Assembly (NCBI RefSeq): GCF_014656055.1
Contig: NZ_BNBR01000004.1
Span: 186,001-250,000 of the forward strand
Source: Streptomyces griseosporeus
GTDB lineage: Bacteria; Actinomycetota; Actinomycetes; Streptomycetales; Streptomycetaceae
DNA length: 64,000 nt
Direction: 5' to 3'
The notes beneath the pieces are model-generated. The model searched no databases, had not been told where the DNA came from, and was given only the letters and a program-made list of their open reading frames with translations. A program made the translations under genes and the position numbers. This document shows, in pieces, positions 8,718-17,158 of this stretch. Position 1 is the stretch's first letter; each line of letters starts with the position of its first letter.

Positions 8718-9076
8718 CGCTCGCTCCCGCAGTGCACTCGATCGTTGTCCGCGCAGGAAAGTGTGCCGATCATAGAGGCTGGTGCGGTGCCCTTCCAGCC
8801 GCTGTCCACCGTTCAGGATCCCCCGGGCGCGCGCGGACCCTCCCGGCAGATCGTTTCTGCTCGCGCCTGGGCGCCTTCTTCCTGCCCCCGACCGCTTGTG
8901 ACGTTCCGTGAGCGGTTCGGGAGTGTCGCCTTGTTCTGCCCTGTCATCGGATACCTCACACGTCTGGATCAGATAAACAGGCAATACGGCAATAAACCCG
9001 GACAAGCTGGGTGCGGTGTTCCTCCCCCCAGCGCCGCGTCGGCGCGGGGGCACCCCCACCGCACCCGGAGGTCCCG
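8718..9076. promoter_or_regulatory. Divergent promoter region of cdgA and the M6 peptidase, with a candidate BldD box
   Basis: 359 bases between divergent starts. At 8899-8911 lies TGACGTTCCGTGA, which keeps the TNAC...GTNA outer half-sites of the published BldD box (TNACNCWGNGTNA) but misses two inner positions. cdgA is a known BldD target in S. coelicolor, so the site is a reasonable candidate, about 180 bases ahead of the cdgA GTG. An AT-richer patch at 8968-9000 may hold the peptidase promoter. Confidence 0.45.
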
Positions 9077-10435
9077 TTGCCGCGTCAGCTCCGCCTCAAG
9101 GGACTCGCCCGTGCGGCCACCGCGCGCACCCGGGGACTGGGCGCGACGCTGCTGCGGCCCCGACTGCGCAGCACCGCCGCCGTGTTCACCACCATGTCGG
9201 CCGTGGCCGCGACCTCCCTGATCAGCGGCCCCTCGGTCGCGGAGCCCTTCTCGACCGCGCCCTGCACCCTCCAGCGCACCGAGGCCCACCACTCCGAGGG
9301 CGTCGACACCTGGAACGCCGCCTACCCACGGCCCACCCACGCCCTGGACGCGGTCATGGTCTTCCTGTCCTTCCCCGACTCCGTGCCCCTCACCACCCCC
9401 GCCGAACTCGCCGCCGACCACTTCCCGGCCACCAGCGACTACTTCGCCCGCGCCTCCTACGGCAAGTTCACCCTGCGCCCGCACCCGCTGCGCCAGTGGA
9501 TCCGGATGCCGCGCCCCTCCACCGCGTACGCCATACAGCGGGACTGGGCCGCCGCCGACCGCGCCGCCTATCTGCGCGACGCCCTCGCCGCCGCCGATCC
9601 GCACGTCGACTTCTCCCGCTACGACATCGTCTACCTGGTCGCCGACCCGGACGCCCCCGGCGTCGACTCCGACGCCACGAAGGTCGTCAACCTGGACACC
9701 CCGCTGTACGCGGACGGCGCCCCGCTGCGCCGCGTGGTGACCGTCTTCGAGCAGCACCCGCCCGACCGGCTGGTCCTCGCCCACGAGACCGGGCACGTCT
9801 TCGACCTGCCCGACCTGTACCACCGGCCCGTGGACGGCAAGGGCGACTGGGACACCTACGTCGGCGACTGGGACCTGATGGGCAGCCAGTTCGGGCTGGC
9901 CCCCGACCTGTTCGGCTGGCACAAGTGGAAGCTGGGCTGGCTGGAGCCGCGCCAGGTGGTGTGCGTGCGGGGCACCGGGCCGACCCGGATCACCCTGGAG
10001 CCCCTCGGCGCCGGGCCCGGCGTCCCCGTCATCGGCGCCGCGGGCGCGCCGGCCTTCGGGCTCGGCCACGGCACCAAGCTCGCCCTGGTGCGCACCGGCC
10101 CCGACAGCGTCCTCGCCCTGGAGGCGCGCGGACCGGTCGGCAGCGACAGCGGCGTCTGCCGCAGCGGGGTCCTCGCCTACCGGGTCCGCAGCACGGCCGA
10201 GTCCGGGCGCGGCCCCGTCGAGGTGATCGACGCCCACCCGCGCGGCGAGGCCTGCTGGGAGGGCTCGGTCTACCCGCCCCTCGCTGACGCGCCGATCTCC
10301 CTCGGCGAGAGCTTCACGGTGCCGGGGGACGGCGTGCGGGTGGAGGTGCAGGGGCGTACGGCGTCCGGGGCCTGGACGGTGCAGATCACACCGGCGGCGG
10401 CGGTGCGAGGGGGCGCGGTCGAGGCGAGGCACTGA
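9077..10435 (+). CDS. Secreted M6-type metallopeptidase
   Basis: 452 residues. An Arg-rich N-terminus and a hydrophobic stretch near residues 37-55 (AAVFTTMSAVAATSLIS) form a likely signal peptide. The zinc site is HETGHVFDLPD, an HExxH motif in the style of immune-inhibitor-A/M6 peptidases, followed by WDLMGSQFG, a Met-turn-like motif. The start is TTG at 9077, fixed by CGGAGG just upstream; the frame runs back to 9011 without a ribosome site. It faces away from cdgA and probably has its own promoter. The substrate is unknown. Confidence 0.82.
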   Translation: MPRQLRLKGLARAATARTRGLGATLLRPRLRSTAAVFTTMSAVAATSLISGPSVAEPFSTAPCTLQRTEAHHSEGVDTWNAAYPRPTHALDAVMVFLSFPDSVPLTTPAELAADHFPATSDYFARASYGKFTLRPHPLRQWIRMPRPSTAYAIQRDWAAADRAAYLRDALAAADPHVDFSRYDIVYLVADPDAPGVDSDATKVVNLDTPLYADGAPLRRVVTVFEQHPPDRLVLAHETGHVFDLPDLYHRPVDGKGDWDTYVGDWDLMGSQFGLAPDLFGWHKWKLGWLEPRQVVCVRGTGPTRITLEPLGAGPGVPVIGAAGAPAFGLGHGTKLALVRTGPDSVLALEARGPVGSDSGVCRSGVLAYRVRSTAESGRGPVEVIDAHPRGEACWEGSVYPPLADAPISLGESFTVPGDGVRVEVQGRTASGAWTVQITPAAAVRGGAVEARH

Positions 10436-10487
10436 ACCGGCGCCGGGCCGGGCGGGACGACCCATTGCCGGGCGGGCCGGCCCATGA

Positions 10488-10520
10488 CGAAAGGCCCCTC
10501 GCTGTGCGAGAGGCCTTTCG
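10488..10520. terminator. Bidirectional terminator between M6 peptidase and tRNA-Lys
   Basis: Near-perfect 15-base stem with a three-base loop: CGAAAGGCCCCTCGC, TGT, GCGAGAGGCCTTTCG, with one mismatch. It sits eight bases beyond the tRNA 3' end on the minus strand and 52 bases past the peptidase stop, so it can serve both converging transcripts. Confidence 0.8.
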
Positions 10521-10527
10521 ACTGCCG

Positions 10528-10601
10528 TGCGCCGCCAGGGACTCGAACCCCGGACCCGCTGATTAAGAGTCAGCTGCTCTAACCAACTGAGCTAGCGGCG
10601 C
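10528..10601 (-). tRNA. tRNA-Lys (anticodon CTT)
   Basis: A cloverleaf can be drawn: acceptor GCGCCGC pairs with GCGGCGC, the D-arm contains AGCTCAGTTGGTTAGAGC, the anticodon loop reads CTCTTAA (anticodon CTT), and the T-arm contains GGGGTTCGAGTCCC. The discriminator base is A and CCA is not encoded. Its 5' end overlaps the stop codon of the upstream gene by ten bases. No integrase or attachment repeat is visible nearby. Confidence 0.97.
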
Positions 10602-11158
10602 CTGCTGACGTCGTAGACCTTAGCATCCTGGTCGGCGGGGTGCGAAATCGAAATCCGCACGGCCTCGCGGGCCGCCCGGACGGCCGCCCACAGCAGGATC
10701 TCGGGGCCGGGCAGCCACGGGTGCCGGGTGTCCGGCGCGACCAGCCAGCGGCTCGCGGCGGTCTCCGGCCCGGCGGGGACGGGCGCCGGGACGGTCACCG
10801 CGTCGCCGGTGCCGTGGCACAGCAGCGGCGGGATGCCCGCCGCACGGCCGCCGCCCCACTCCTCCCACTCCAGCAGCCAGGGCAGGCGCTGGGCGGTTCC
10901 GGGGGCGGCGAACATCAGCATCCGCCCGCGGAAGACGGCCACCGGGCCCGAGCCCGGCCCCTCGTCCCAGAGCCGGTCCAGCATGCGGCGGCCGAACAGG
11001 GCGGGCACGCTGACGACGTCGAAGGCGGAGCCGCAGGGCAGGACGACCGGGGCGTCCGGGCGTTCCTCCCACAGGGCCAGGGTGCTGCGCGGGTACGTTC
11101 CCGCGGAGGCGAGCCAGGTGGCGCCGTCGTGCGTGACATGGCAAGGGCTGCTGCTCAT
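10592..11158 (-). CDS. Degenerate bifunctional DNA primase/polymerase-like protein
   Basis: 188 residues. It resembles small Streptomyces proteins annotated 'bifunctional DNA primase/polymerase', through AFDVVSVPALFGRRMLDRL, GPVAVFRGRMLMFAAPG and SRWLVAPD, but I see no primase metal-binding residues, so activity is doubtful. The ATG at 11158 (MSSSPCH) fits relatives; no clear Shine-Dalgarno is present. The TAG stop lies inside the 5' part of tRNA-Lys, so gene and tRNA share ten bases and are probably cotranscribed. A related protein is encoded at 19854-20291. Confidence 0.7.
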   Translation of the reverse strand: MSSSPCHVTHDGATWLASAGTYPRSTLALWEERPDAPVVLPCGSAFDVVSVPALFGRRMLDRLWDEGPGSGPVAVFRGRMLMFAAPGTAQRLPWLLEWEEWGGGRAAGIPPLLCHGTGDAVTVPAPVPAGPETAASRWLVAPDTRHPWLPGPEILLWAAVRAAREAVRISISHPADQDAKVYDVSRRR

Positions 11159-11321
11159 GCCGTCTACATCTACCGGGGGTGAGCGAACGGTTCCCCAGAG
11201 TTGCGGGAAATCGGGACAGTGGGGGGAGGGAAGGAGTATCTTGCCCGCCTGGCATATGCCATACGGGTGTTCGATGCCGGGCCGCGCGGGCGTGCCGGCA
11301 GTCGGACCGGGCCAGTCCGGG

Positions 11322-11693
11322 TCAGACCGGGTCGGCGTACCCCGCCGCCGCACCCTCGCCGCTGCGGAGCAGGTCGCGGCCGAACTCGACCATCTTCTTC
11401 GCGTAGTCCTCGGTCCACGCGGCCCGCTCGGCGATGTCCGCCGCCGTCATCCGGTCGAAGCGCCGGGGGTCGGCGAGCTGCGCCGCCGCGATGGCCTGGA
11501 ACTCCATCGCGCGGTCGGTCGCGGCACGGAACGCCTGCGTCAGCTCCGTCGCCCGCGCCAGCAGCGCCTGCGGGTCCTCGATCGACTCCAGGTCGAAGAA
11601 GTGCTCCGGGTCGGAACCCGCCTCGGCGGGCTCGAAGATCAGGGGCGCGGGGCGTAGCCGCGGTTCGTTGCGACGCGGCGTGGGCTCCGCCAT
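11322..11693 (-). CDS. Small conserved hypothetical protein
   Basis: 123 residues with no signal peptide or membrane span. The middle is helical and charged (DPQALLARATELTQAFRAATDR; AAWTEDYAKKMVEFGRDLL) and might form coiled-coil or helical-bundle structure. I chose the ATG at 11693 because AGGAGGAG lies about nine bases upstream. It is acidic overall. I do not recognise a function. It lies between the primase-like gene and the helicase operon, all on the same strand but separated by gaps of 160-190 bases. Confidence 0.65.
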   Translation of the reverse strand: MAEPTPRRNEPRLRPAPLIFEPAEAGSDPEHFFDLESIEDPQALLARATELTQAFRAATDRAMEFQAIAAAQLADPRRFDRMTAADIAERAAWTEDYAKKMVEFGRDLLRSGEGAAAGYADPV

Positions 11694-11885
11694 GTCGTGT
11701 CTCCTCCTCGTCGGAATGTGCGGGACGTGCGGGACGCGCACCGGACGCGCGGCCCCCGGACGCCGCCTTCCATTGTCTCGCGCCACCGCAAGGGGGCCTC
11801 GGACGGCGCCGGAAGACTCAAGGCCGCGAGGCGGCGCGATGTTCCCGAAGACGCGCCGGCACCGCGTGATGCGCCTCCCAGCCGC

Positions 11886-13244
11886 TCACGGTCGCCAGGC
11901 CACCCGGTGTTCCGTCAGGTGCGCCAGTACCGCGTGGTTCGCCTCCCAACCATCAGGGAACTTCACCACCGTGCCCAGCTGGACCGGTTCCGTCGACGGG
12001 TAGTCGTCCAGGAGGTCGTCCACGCCCGCGCGGCAGACCACGATGCAGGCGTGCCGGTGGCGGGAGGCCAGGACGCACAGGCGGCCCGTCTCCAGGTGGA
12101 ACGCGGTGGCGTCGGGGCGGCCGGAGAGCGGGTGCAGGACCACCGTGACGTCGTACTCACGGCCCTGGAGCCGGTTGGCCGTGTCGACCGTCACGTCCGT
12201 CACCCCCAGCTCGGCCAGGGCCGCCCGCACCGCCGCCGCCTGGTCGCGGTGGGCCGTGCCGACGGCGATCCGGTCGGCGGTGAGCGGGGCCGGGTCGGGC
12301 GAGCGCTCCGAGGTGGCGGCGCCGCCCCGGTCCAGCAGCCGCCGTACGACCGCCGCCACCGCCCGCACCGCCTCCGGGTCCGTGCGCGGGGTGTGCCGCC
12401 GGGGCAGCTCCAGCAGCCCCCAGCCGGAGACGGCCGCCTCGTCGATCACCCGGTCGGGTCCCGAGCCGTCGGACGGCACCGCGAACGTCAGCCGGCGGTC
12501 GCCGTGCCCGGTGCCGCTGCGGAACGGCGTGTACGGGTAGAAGGCGTCCGAGACCAGCGGGGCCGCCGACGCCGGCAGCCGCCACGACACCGGCAGGCGG
12601 TGCTGCGGCAGCTCCGGGTTGTGCGCGAGCAGCGTCGTCACCGCCGAGGCCGACGGGTCGTACGACAGCCCCGCCCACTGCTCGCTGCCGACGATCGCGA
12701 ACGGGTCCAGCTGCCCCGGGTCGCCCACGAACAGCGCCCGCTCGAACAGCCCGGCCACGGCGAGCAGGCTGTCCGACCGCATCTGGTACGCCTCGTCGAC
12801 GATCGCGTGCCGCCACGGCTCGTCGACCTTCACATGCGCCCACTTCGCGGCCGTCGACAGCACCACCGGCAGCCCGGTCAGCTCGCCCGCCTTCGCCGAC
12901 GTCCGCACCTGCGGCAGCTCGTCCAGCGCCTTGTCGTACGGGTCGGCGTCGCTGCTGTGCAGCCGGCCCACCGGCAGGTCCGGGTTCTTCTCGGCCAGCC
13001 GCAGCACCAGATCGTCCACCTGCGCGTTCGTCTGCGCGACGACCATCAGCGGGCGCCCGGCCTCCGCCAGCTCCAGCGCGGCCCGCACCACCAGCGTGGA
13101 CTTGCCGGCACCGGGCGGGGAGTCCACCACCACACCGCGGTGCGGCCCCTCCACGGTGTCCCGCAGGATCGCGTCGGTGGCCCGCGCCGCCGCCGCGCCC
13201 GGATCGAAGGCGGCCTCGGCGGCGGTGGCCTGGGGCGCGCTCAC
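11886..13244 (-). CDS. SF1 (UvrD/Upf1-like) helicase, third gene of nuclease-helicase operon
   Basis: 452 residues with the superfamily-1 helicase motifs in order: Walker A SPPGAGKST (about 42-50), VVAQTNAQVDD (Ia), Walker B IVDEAYQ (148-154), FVGDPGQLDP (III), PVSWRLP (IV), VDTANRLQGREYD (V) and LASRHRH (VI). This is a complete, compact motor without large inserted domains. The GTG at 13244 overlaps the preceding stop codon (GTGA), so it is translationally coupled. With the Cas4/RecB-like nuclease two genes upstream it suggests a DNA end-processing or defence complex. DNA or RNA preference is not evident. Confidence 0.82.
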   Translation of the reverse strand: MSAPQATAAEAAFDPGAAAARATDAILRDTVEGPHRGVVVDSPPGAGKSTLVVRAALELAEAGRPLMVVAQTNAQVDDLVLRLAEKNPDLPVGRLHSSDADPYDKALDELPQVRTSAKAGELTGLPVVLSTAAKWAHVKVDEPWRHAIVDEAYQMRSDSLLAVAGLFERALFVGDPGQLDPFAIVGSEQWAGLSYDPSASAVTTLLAHNPELPQHRLPVSWRLPASAAPLVSDAFYPYTPFRSGTGHGDRRLTFAVPSDGSGPDRVIDEAAVSGWGLLELPRRHTPRTDPEAVRAVAAVVRRLLDRGGAATSERSPDPAPLTADRIAVGTAHRDQAAAVRAALAELGVTDVTVDTANRLQGREYDVTVVLHPLSGRPDATAFHLETGRLCVLASRHRHACIVVCRAGVDDLLDDYPSTEPVQLGTVVKFPDGWEANHAVLAHLTEHRVAWRP

Positions 13245-14854
13245 AGCACATCCTCCTCGGTCAGCGGATCGGCGGCCTCGGTCACCGGCTCCCCGGGCGG
13301 CCCGCCGTGCGTCCACGGGGTGTCCTCCGGGTCGGGCAGTTTCGCGCCGCCGCGCTGCTCGTGCTCGAACAGCGTGAAGCACACCCGGTCGCCCTTCACG
13401 GGCACGGACCCCTCCTCCGGCTCCTTGCCGCGGCCCATCTTGTCGACGATCCGCAGCACCACGACCGCGCCGTCCGCGTCCCTTTCACCGTCCTCGTCGG
13501 CGTACCCGACGAACTCCGCCGCCTGCGGTCTGCCGCCCAGCGAGCGGTACACCTTCGCCCGCTCGGCCAGGTGCGGGCGGTCGTCCGTGCGGACCGTCAC
13601 CAGCGGGCGCGGGCTGGGCCGCTTGCCCTCGCTGTACGCCATCGTCACGTCCGTCACCTCGCCGGCGAACGCCTCCCCGGCCAGCCGCCGCCCCGCCATC
13701 ACCAGCGGATCGTCCAGCGCCTCCTGCGCCTCCAGCCGGGCCTGCTCCCGCTCCCGCGCGGCCAGCTTGTTGGCGGCGGTCACCGCGTCGTCGCGGCGCG
13801 GCTGCGGCGGCTCACCGGCCAGCACCCGGTCCCGGTGCCCGGTGAACGACCAGCGGTCCCGCGTCCACCGCTCCTCGACCCGCGACCCCTCCGGCAACTC
13901 CCGCAGCAGGTCCAGGCCCCGCCACACCCGGTCCCAGGTCGGCAGCGTGACCCGCGCGACCAGCCCGCGGATCTCCTCCTCCGCCCGGGTGAGCGCACCG
14001 AGCCGGCTGTCGGCCTCCAGCCCGTCCTCCGCCGCGGCCAGCGCGGTACGCGCGCGGTCGTACCGCTCGATGGCCGGGGCGAGCAGCTTGTTGTCGAACG
14101 CCGGGTCGGTGGCCGGCCCCGCCGGCGGGCACAGCAACTGCCCGTCCCCGTCCCGGGCCAGCTCCGCCTCCCGCGCCGCCGCCGCGCCCGAGCTGCCCTC
14201 CGGCGGGTCGATCCACGCCAGCAGCGCGCCCAGGTGCTGGTCCTCCAGGCCGGACTGGCCGGTCGCCCAGTGCCGGGACAGCAGCTCGGTCGCCGCCAGC
14301 AGCAGCGCGGAGCCCGGCACCCGGGCCCGCTCCCCGTAGTGCGTCAGCCACCGGCCGAGCAGCGGCACGCGCGGGGGCGCCGGGTACGGCGTGTCCGGCT
14401 CCTGCTCCGCCGTACGCCGGAACCGCATCGAACGGCCCAGCAGCCGGACGAACTCGATGCCCGCGCGGCTCGGCACGATCAGCTGCGGCGCGTCCGCGCA
14501 CAGCTCGACCTCGACCTTGACGCGCTTGCCCGTCTCCGGGTCGGTCTCGGTGCGCTCGGCGGCCTCGACCGCTTCGGCGTACCCCTCGATGTACGGCAGG
14601 ACGATGTCGGCGAGGTCGGCCAGGAACGCGAACCGCAGATCGCGGTCGCGCGGCTGCGGTACGACGAGCAGCCGCGGCGCGTCCCGGTCGGTCCCGACCA
14701 GCGCGCCGAGGGGGGCGCCGGCCTCACCGGCGGTGGTCAGCGGCACCAGCACCAGCGGCCGCTGCGACAGATGCCGGTGGCGGACGGTCGCGGCGGGCTG
14801 GGCGCGCCCGGTGGCGACGGCCTCCAGCCGGGCGAGGGAGGTGATCAGGGACAC
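13241..14854 (-). CDS. Conserved protein of unknown function between nuclease and helicase
   Basis: 537 residues, soluble, Arg/Glu-rich. I recognise no catalytic motif. Visible features are an N-terminal part with hydrophobic strands (RPLVLVPLTT, PRLLVVPQP), a helical charged middle, and an acidic C-terminus. It overlaps the nuclease stop by 10 bases and the helicase start by 4, so the three proteins are probably made together and may form one complex. It may be a scaffold or DNA-binding subunit, by analogy with two-subunit nuclease-helicases; that is inference. The start is GTG at 14854. Confidence 0.7.
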   Translation of the reverse strand: MSLITSLARLEAVATGRAQPAATVRHRHLSQRPLVLVPLTTAGEAGAPLGALVGTDRDAPRLLVVPQPRDRDLRFAFLADLADIVLPYIEGYAEAVEAAERTETDPETGKRVKVEVELCADAPQLIVPSRAGIEFVRLLGRSMRFRRTAEQEPDTPYPAPPRVPLLGRWLTHYGERARVPGSALLLAATELLSRHWATGQSGLEDQHLGALLAWIDPPEGSSGAAAAREAELARDGDGQLLCPPAGPATDPAFDNKLLAPAIERYDRARTALAAAEDGLEADSRLGALTRAEEEIRGLVARVTLPTWDRVWRGLDLLRELPEGSRVEERWTRDRWSFTGHRDRVLAGEPPQPRRDDAVTAANKLAAREREQARLEAQEALDDPLVMAGRRLAGEAFAGEVTDVTMAYSEGKRPSPRPLVTVRTDDRPHLAERAKVYRSLGGRPQAAEFVGYADEDGERDADGAVVVLRIVDKMGRGKEPEEGSVPVKGDRVCFTLFEHEQRGGAKLPDPEDTPWTHGGPPGEPVTEAADPLTEEDVL

Positions 14855-16065
14855 GCGGCCCCCCGCAGCTCTCCGGAGCGGCTCTCCGCAGCCTCCGCGA
14901 GGGCCTCGGCGCGCAGCGCCGCCGCCCGGCGCAGCGCGGCCACCGCCGGGTCGTCCGGGTCGCCGCTCTCCCCGCGGGCCGCGGCCAGCACGTCCTCCAC
15001 GGTCGTCAGGCCGCCCAGTTCGGCGCGGACAGCGCGGCCCAGCGAGGTCACCGCGCCCGCGGTGCGGGACCGGTCACGGCAGTGGAAGGCCAGCTCGCAG
15101 GCGGCCAGGCACTCGGGCGCGTACGTCGCCGGGACCGCCTCGACCGCCGCCGTGAGCTGCTCGGCGGGCAGCTCGGGCGAGAAGCAGGTGCCCTCCGGCA
15201 GTCCGGCGGCGATCTCCTCGATGCGGGTGAGCCGGGCCAGCTGCCGGGCGGTGACCGCGCGCTGCTTGCGGATGTCCACCGCGGACGCGGCCGGCAGGTT
15301 GGAGAAGTCCTTCGGGCACACCAGCAGCACCCGGTGCCGCACCTCGGGCGCGGGGTCCAGCCGGGCGGCGACCTCCTCCAGCGCCAGCACGTACACCGCC
15401 GCCTGGCGGGCCGCCGCGCCGACCTTGGCGGGGTCCGCCGAGCCGTCCAGCATCGGGAACGACTTGATCTCCACGACCGTCCAGGAGCCGTCCGGATGCA
15501 CCACGACCGCGTCCGGCTCCAGGAAGGCCGGCGACCCGGCCACGTCCAGCGCGAGCATCGGATGGTCGAGCAGCGTCCAGCCGCCCGCCTCCACGGCCTC
15601 CCGCAGCGCCAGCGCGGTACGCGCCGTGCGGCCCTCGGGGCCGCTCGCGGTCAGATCGGGGGCGTACGTCCGCTCCGGCGGCTCGGCGCCCGGATCGAGC
15701 TTCTCCCGCACCAGCCGCAGCAGCTCCGCGCCGCCGTCCGCCTTCACCCGCACCTCGAACGCGTTGCCCCGGGTGAGGGCGAACTGGGACTGGCCGAACG
15801 CCGACGGCGCGCCCAGCGCGCTCGCCAGCGCCGCCTTGTTCACCCCGGCGCCGTCGAGCAGGGCGCGCCTGCTGCACCCGGGGTTGGCGGCGAGCGCCGC
15901 GAGGGCGCGTGCGTCCAGTGCCTTGGCCGGTACGTCCGGTCCGCGCAGCTCAGCGAGCCGGTGCCGGAGCGCCTTCGCCCGCTGCGGCGTTGTCCGCGGG
16001 GGAGGCACCCGGCTCGGCTCCGGGCTCGTCGAGCCGCGCATCGCGCTGCCGTGGAATTCGCTCAC
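14845..16065 (-). CDS. PD-(D/E)XK nuclease of the RecB/Cas4 type with cysteine cluster
   Basis: About 406 residues. RecB-type nuclease motifs are in order: GNAFE (100-104), then D185 in EPDAVVVHPDG, E199 and K201 in TVVEIKSF, and Q221...Y225 in QAAVYVLAL. The C-terminal third has Cys294, Cys319, Cys323 and Cys329 (CLAACELAFHC), spaced like the 4Fe-4S anchor of Cas4/AddB enzymes. The start is uncertain; I use the GTG at 16065, giving a 116-base overlap with the PAP2 gene. It opens the three-gene operon with the unknown protein and the helicase. DNA exonuclease activity is likely from the motifs. Confidence 0.78.
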   Translation of the reverse strand: MSEFHGSAMRGSTSPEPSRVPPPRTTPQRAKALRHRLAELRGPDVPAKALDARALAALAANPGCSRRALLDGAGVNKAALASALGAPSAFGQSQFALTRGNAFEVRVKADGGAELLRLVREKLDPGAEPPERTYAPDLTASGPEGRTARTALALREAVEAGGWTLLDHPMLALDVAGSPAFLEPDAVVVHPDGSWTVVEIKSFPMLDGSADPAKVGAAARQAAVYVLALEEVAARLDPAPEVRHRVLLVCPKDFSNLPAASAVDIRKQRAVTARQLARLTRIEEIAAGLPEGTCFSPELPAEQLTAAVEAVPATYAPECLAACELAFHCRDRSRTAGAVTSLGRAVRAELGGLTTVEDVLAAARGESGDPDDPAVAALRRAAALRAEALAEAAESRSGELRGAACP

Positions 16066-16915
16066 CCGCCGAAGTCTGGCATTCGCCACTGACAATCGGG
16101 GCCCGTGCGTCGCGGGAGCCGCCCGGGACGAGCGGGAGACGCGCCGCCAGCCACACCCGCGCCCGGTCGGCCGCCCGCATCACCAGCGGGGCCAGCAGCA
16201 GCCCGACGCCCATCACGGCCGCGCCCGCGACCGCGTCCAGGAAGTAGTGGTTGGCGGTGCCCATGACGACGATCGTCGTGAACAGCGGGTAGATCACCGC
16301 GGCCACCTTCGTGGCGCGCGTGCCGCCGTAGCGCCACAGGACCACGCCGCACCACAGCGCCCAGCCGACGTGCAGGCTCGGCATGGCCGCGTACTGGTTG
16401 GTCATGCCGCCCATCCCGCGCGGCGCGCTGGCCTCGCCGCCCCACCAGCCGTACGAGCTGTAGTGGGCCATGGTGTCCACGAACCCGTGGTCCGCGGACA
16501 GCAGCCGGGGCGGGCAGGTGGGCAGCAGCGTGAAGCCGATCAGACCGAGGAACGTCGACGTCATCAGCCAGGTGCGGGCCGCGCGGTAGCGCACCGTCCG
16601 GGACCGGAACAGCCAGATCAGCAGCGCGGGCGTGACCAGGTAGTGCAGCGACGCGTACCAGAAGTCCGCCGGGACGCCGAGCCACGGCTCGCGCGTGAAC
16701 AGCCGGTTGAGCGGGTGCTCCGCGTTCAGGCGCAGCGCCTTCTCGATCCGCAGGATCGCCAGGCCGTGGTCGATGGCGGAGGACACGTCACCGCGGGCGA
16801 GGAGCCGGCCGGCCGAGTAGCAGGCGTACACCAGCACGATCAGCGGCAGCTCCGTCCACCAGCGCAGCCGGGTCCGCGGGGCTGTCTCGATGCCCGGTGT
16901 CTCGGTGTGCGGCAT
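15950..16915 (-). CDS. PAP2-type membrane phosphatase
   Basis: 321 residues with about six membrane segments. The PAP2-family catalytic region is recognisable: PSLHVGWALW (motif with catalytic His) and ANHYFLDAVAGA (last motif). Relatives act on lipid phosphates or transfer head groups (inositol phosphoceramide-synthase-like PAP2 proteins). The last 80 residues are Ala/Pro/Arg-rich and likely disordered, and their coding region overlaps the start of the nuclease gene. The ATG at 16915 has only a weak ribosome site. The substrate is unknown. Confidence 0.8.
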   Translation of the reverse strand: MPHTETPGIETAPRTRLRWWTELPLIVLVYACYSAGRLLARGDVSSAIDHGLAILRIEKALRLNAEHPLNRLFTREPWLGVPADFWYASLHYLVTPALLIWLFRSRTVRYRAARTWLMTSTFLGLIGFTLLPTCPPRLLSADHGFVDTMAHYSSYGWWGGEASAPRGMGGMTNQYAAMPSLHVGWALWCGVVLWRYGGTRATKVAAVIYPLFTTIVVMGTANHYFLDAVAGAAVMGVGLLLAPLVMRAADRARVWLAARLPLVPGGSRDARAPIVSGECQTSAGERIPRQRDARLDEPGAEPGASPADNAAAGEGAPAPAR

Positions 16916-17158
16916 CCGATTCGCCCTGACCCTTCATTGTCGCTGCGGCACCCGGTGGCGCGGGCGTGCCACTTTACGTCGTTCCTACGCGCCCCCGCCG
17001 GGCACCCCCGGCCCTGAGAGACGCTGAGATCGCCCCCCGGGTTGCCCGCCACCAGGGTGCGCGATGATGGAGGGGTCGCGCCGCGGATTTCTCTTTCACC
17101 CGATCGGATCTCCCGGGCACCCCCCGCCCCGCCCACATGTTTCACGGAAAGGTCGCTC

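Noticed and set aside
10528..16065. Genomic island or prophage inserted at tRNA-Lys
   Set aside because: No integrase, no direct repeat of the tRNA 3' end, and no change of base composition visible.
13307..17017. Very long rightward open frame (over 1200 codons), and others of 550-1075 codons across the window
   Set aside because: Arg/Pro/Ala/Gly-rich or repeated His/Val/Gln patterns typical of antisense frames of GC-rich genes; each lies opposite well-supported genes and lacks a ribosome site.
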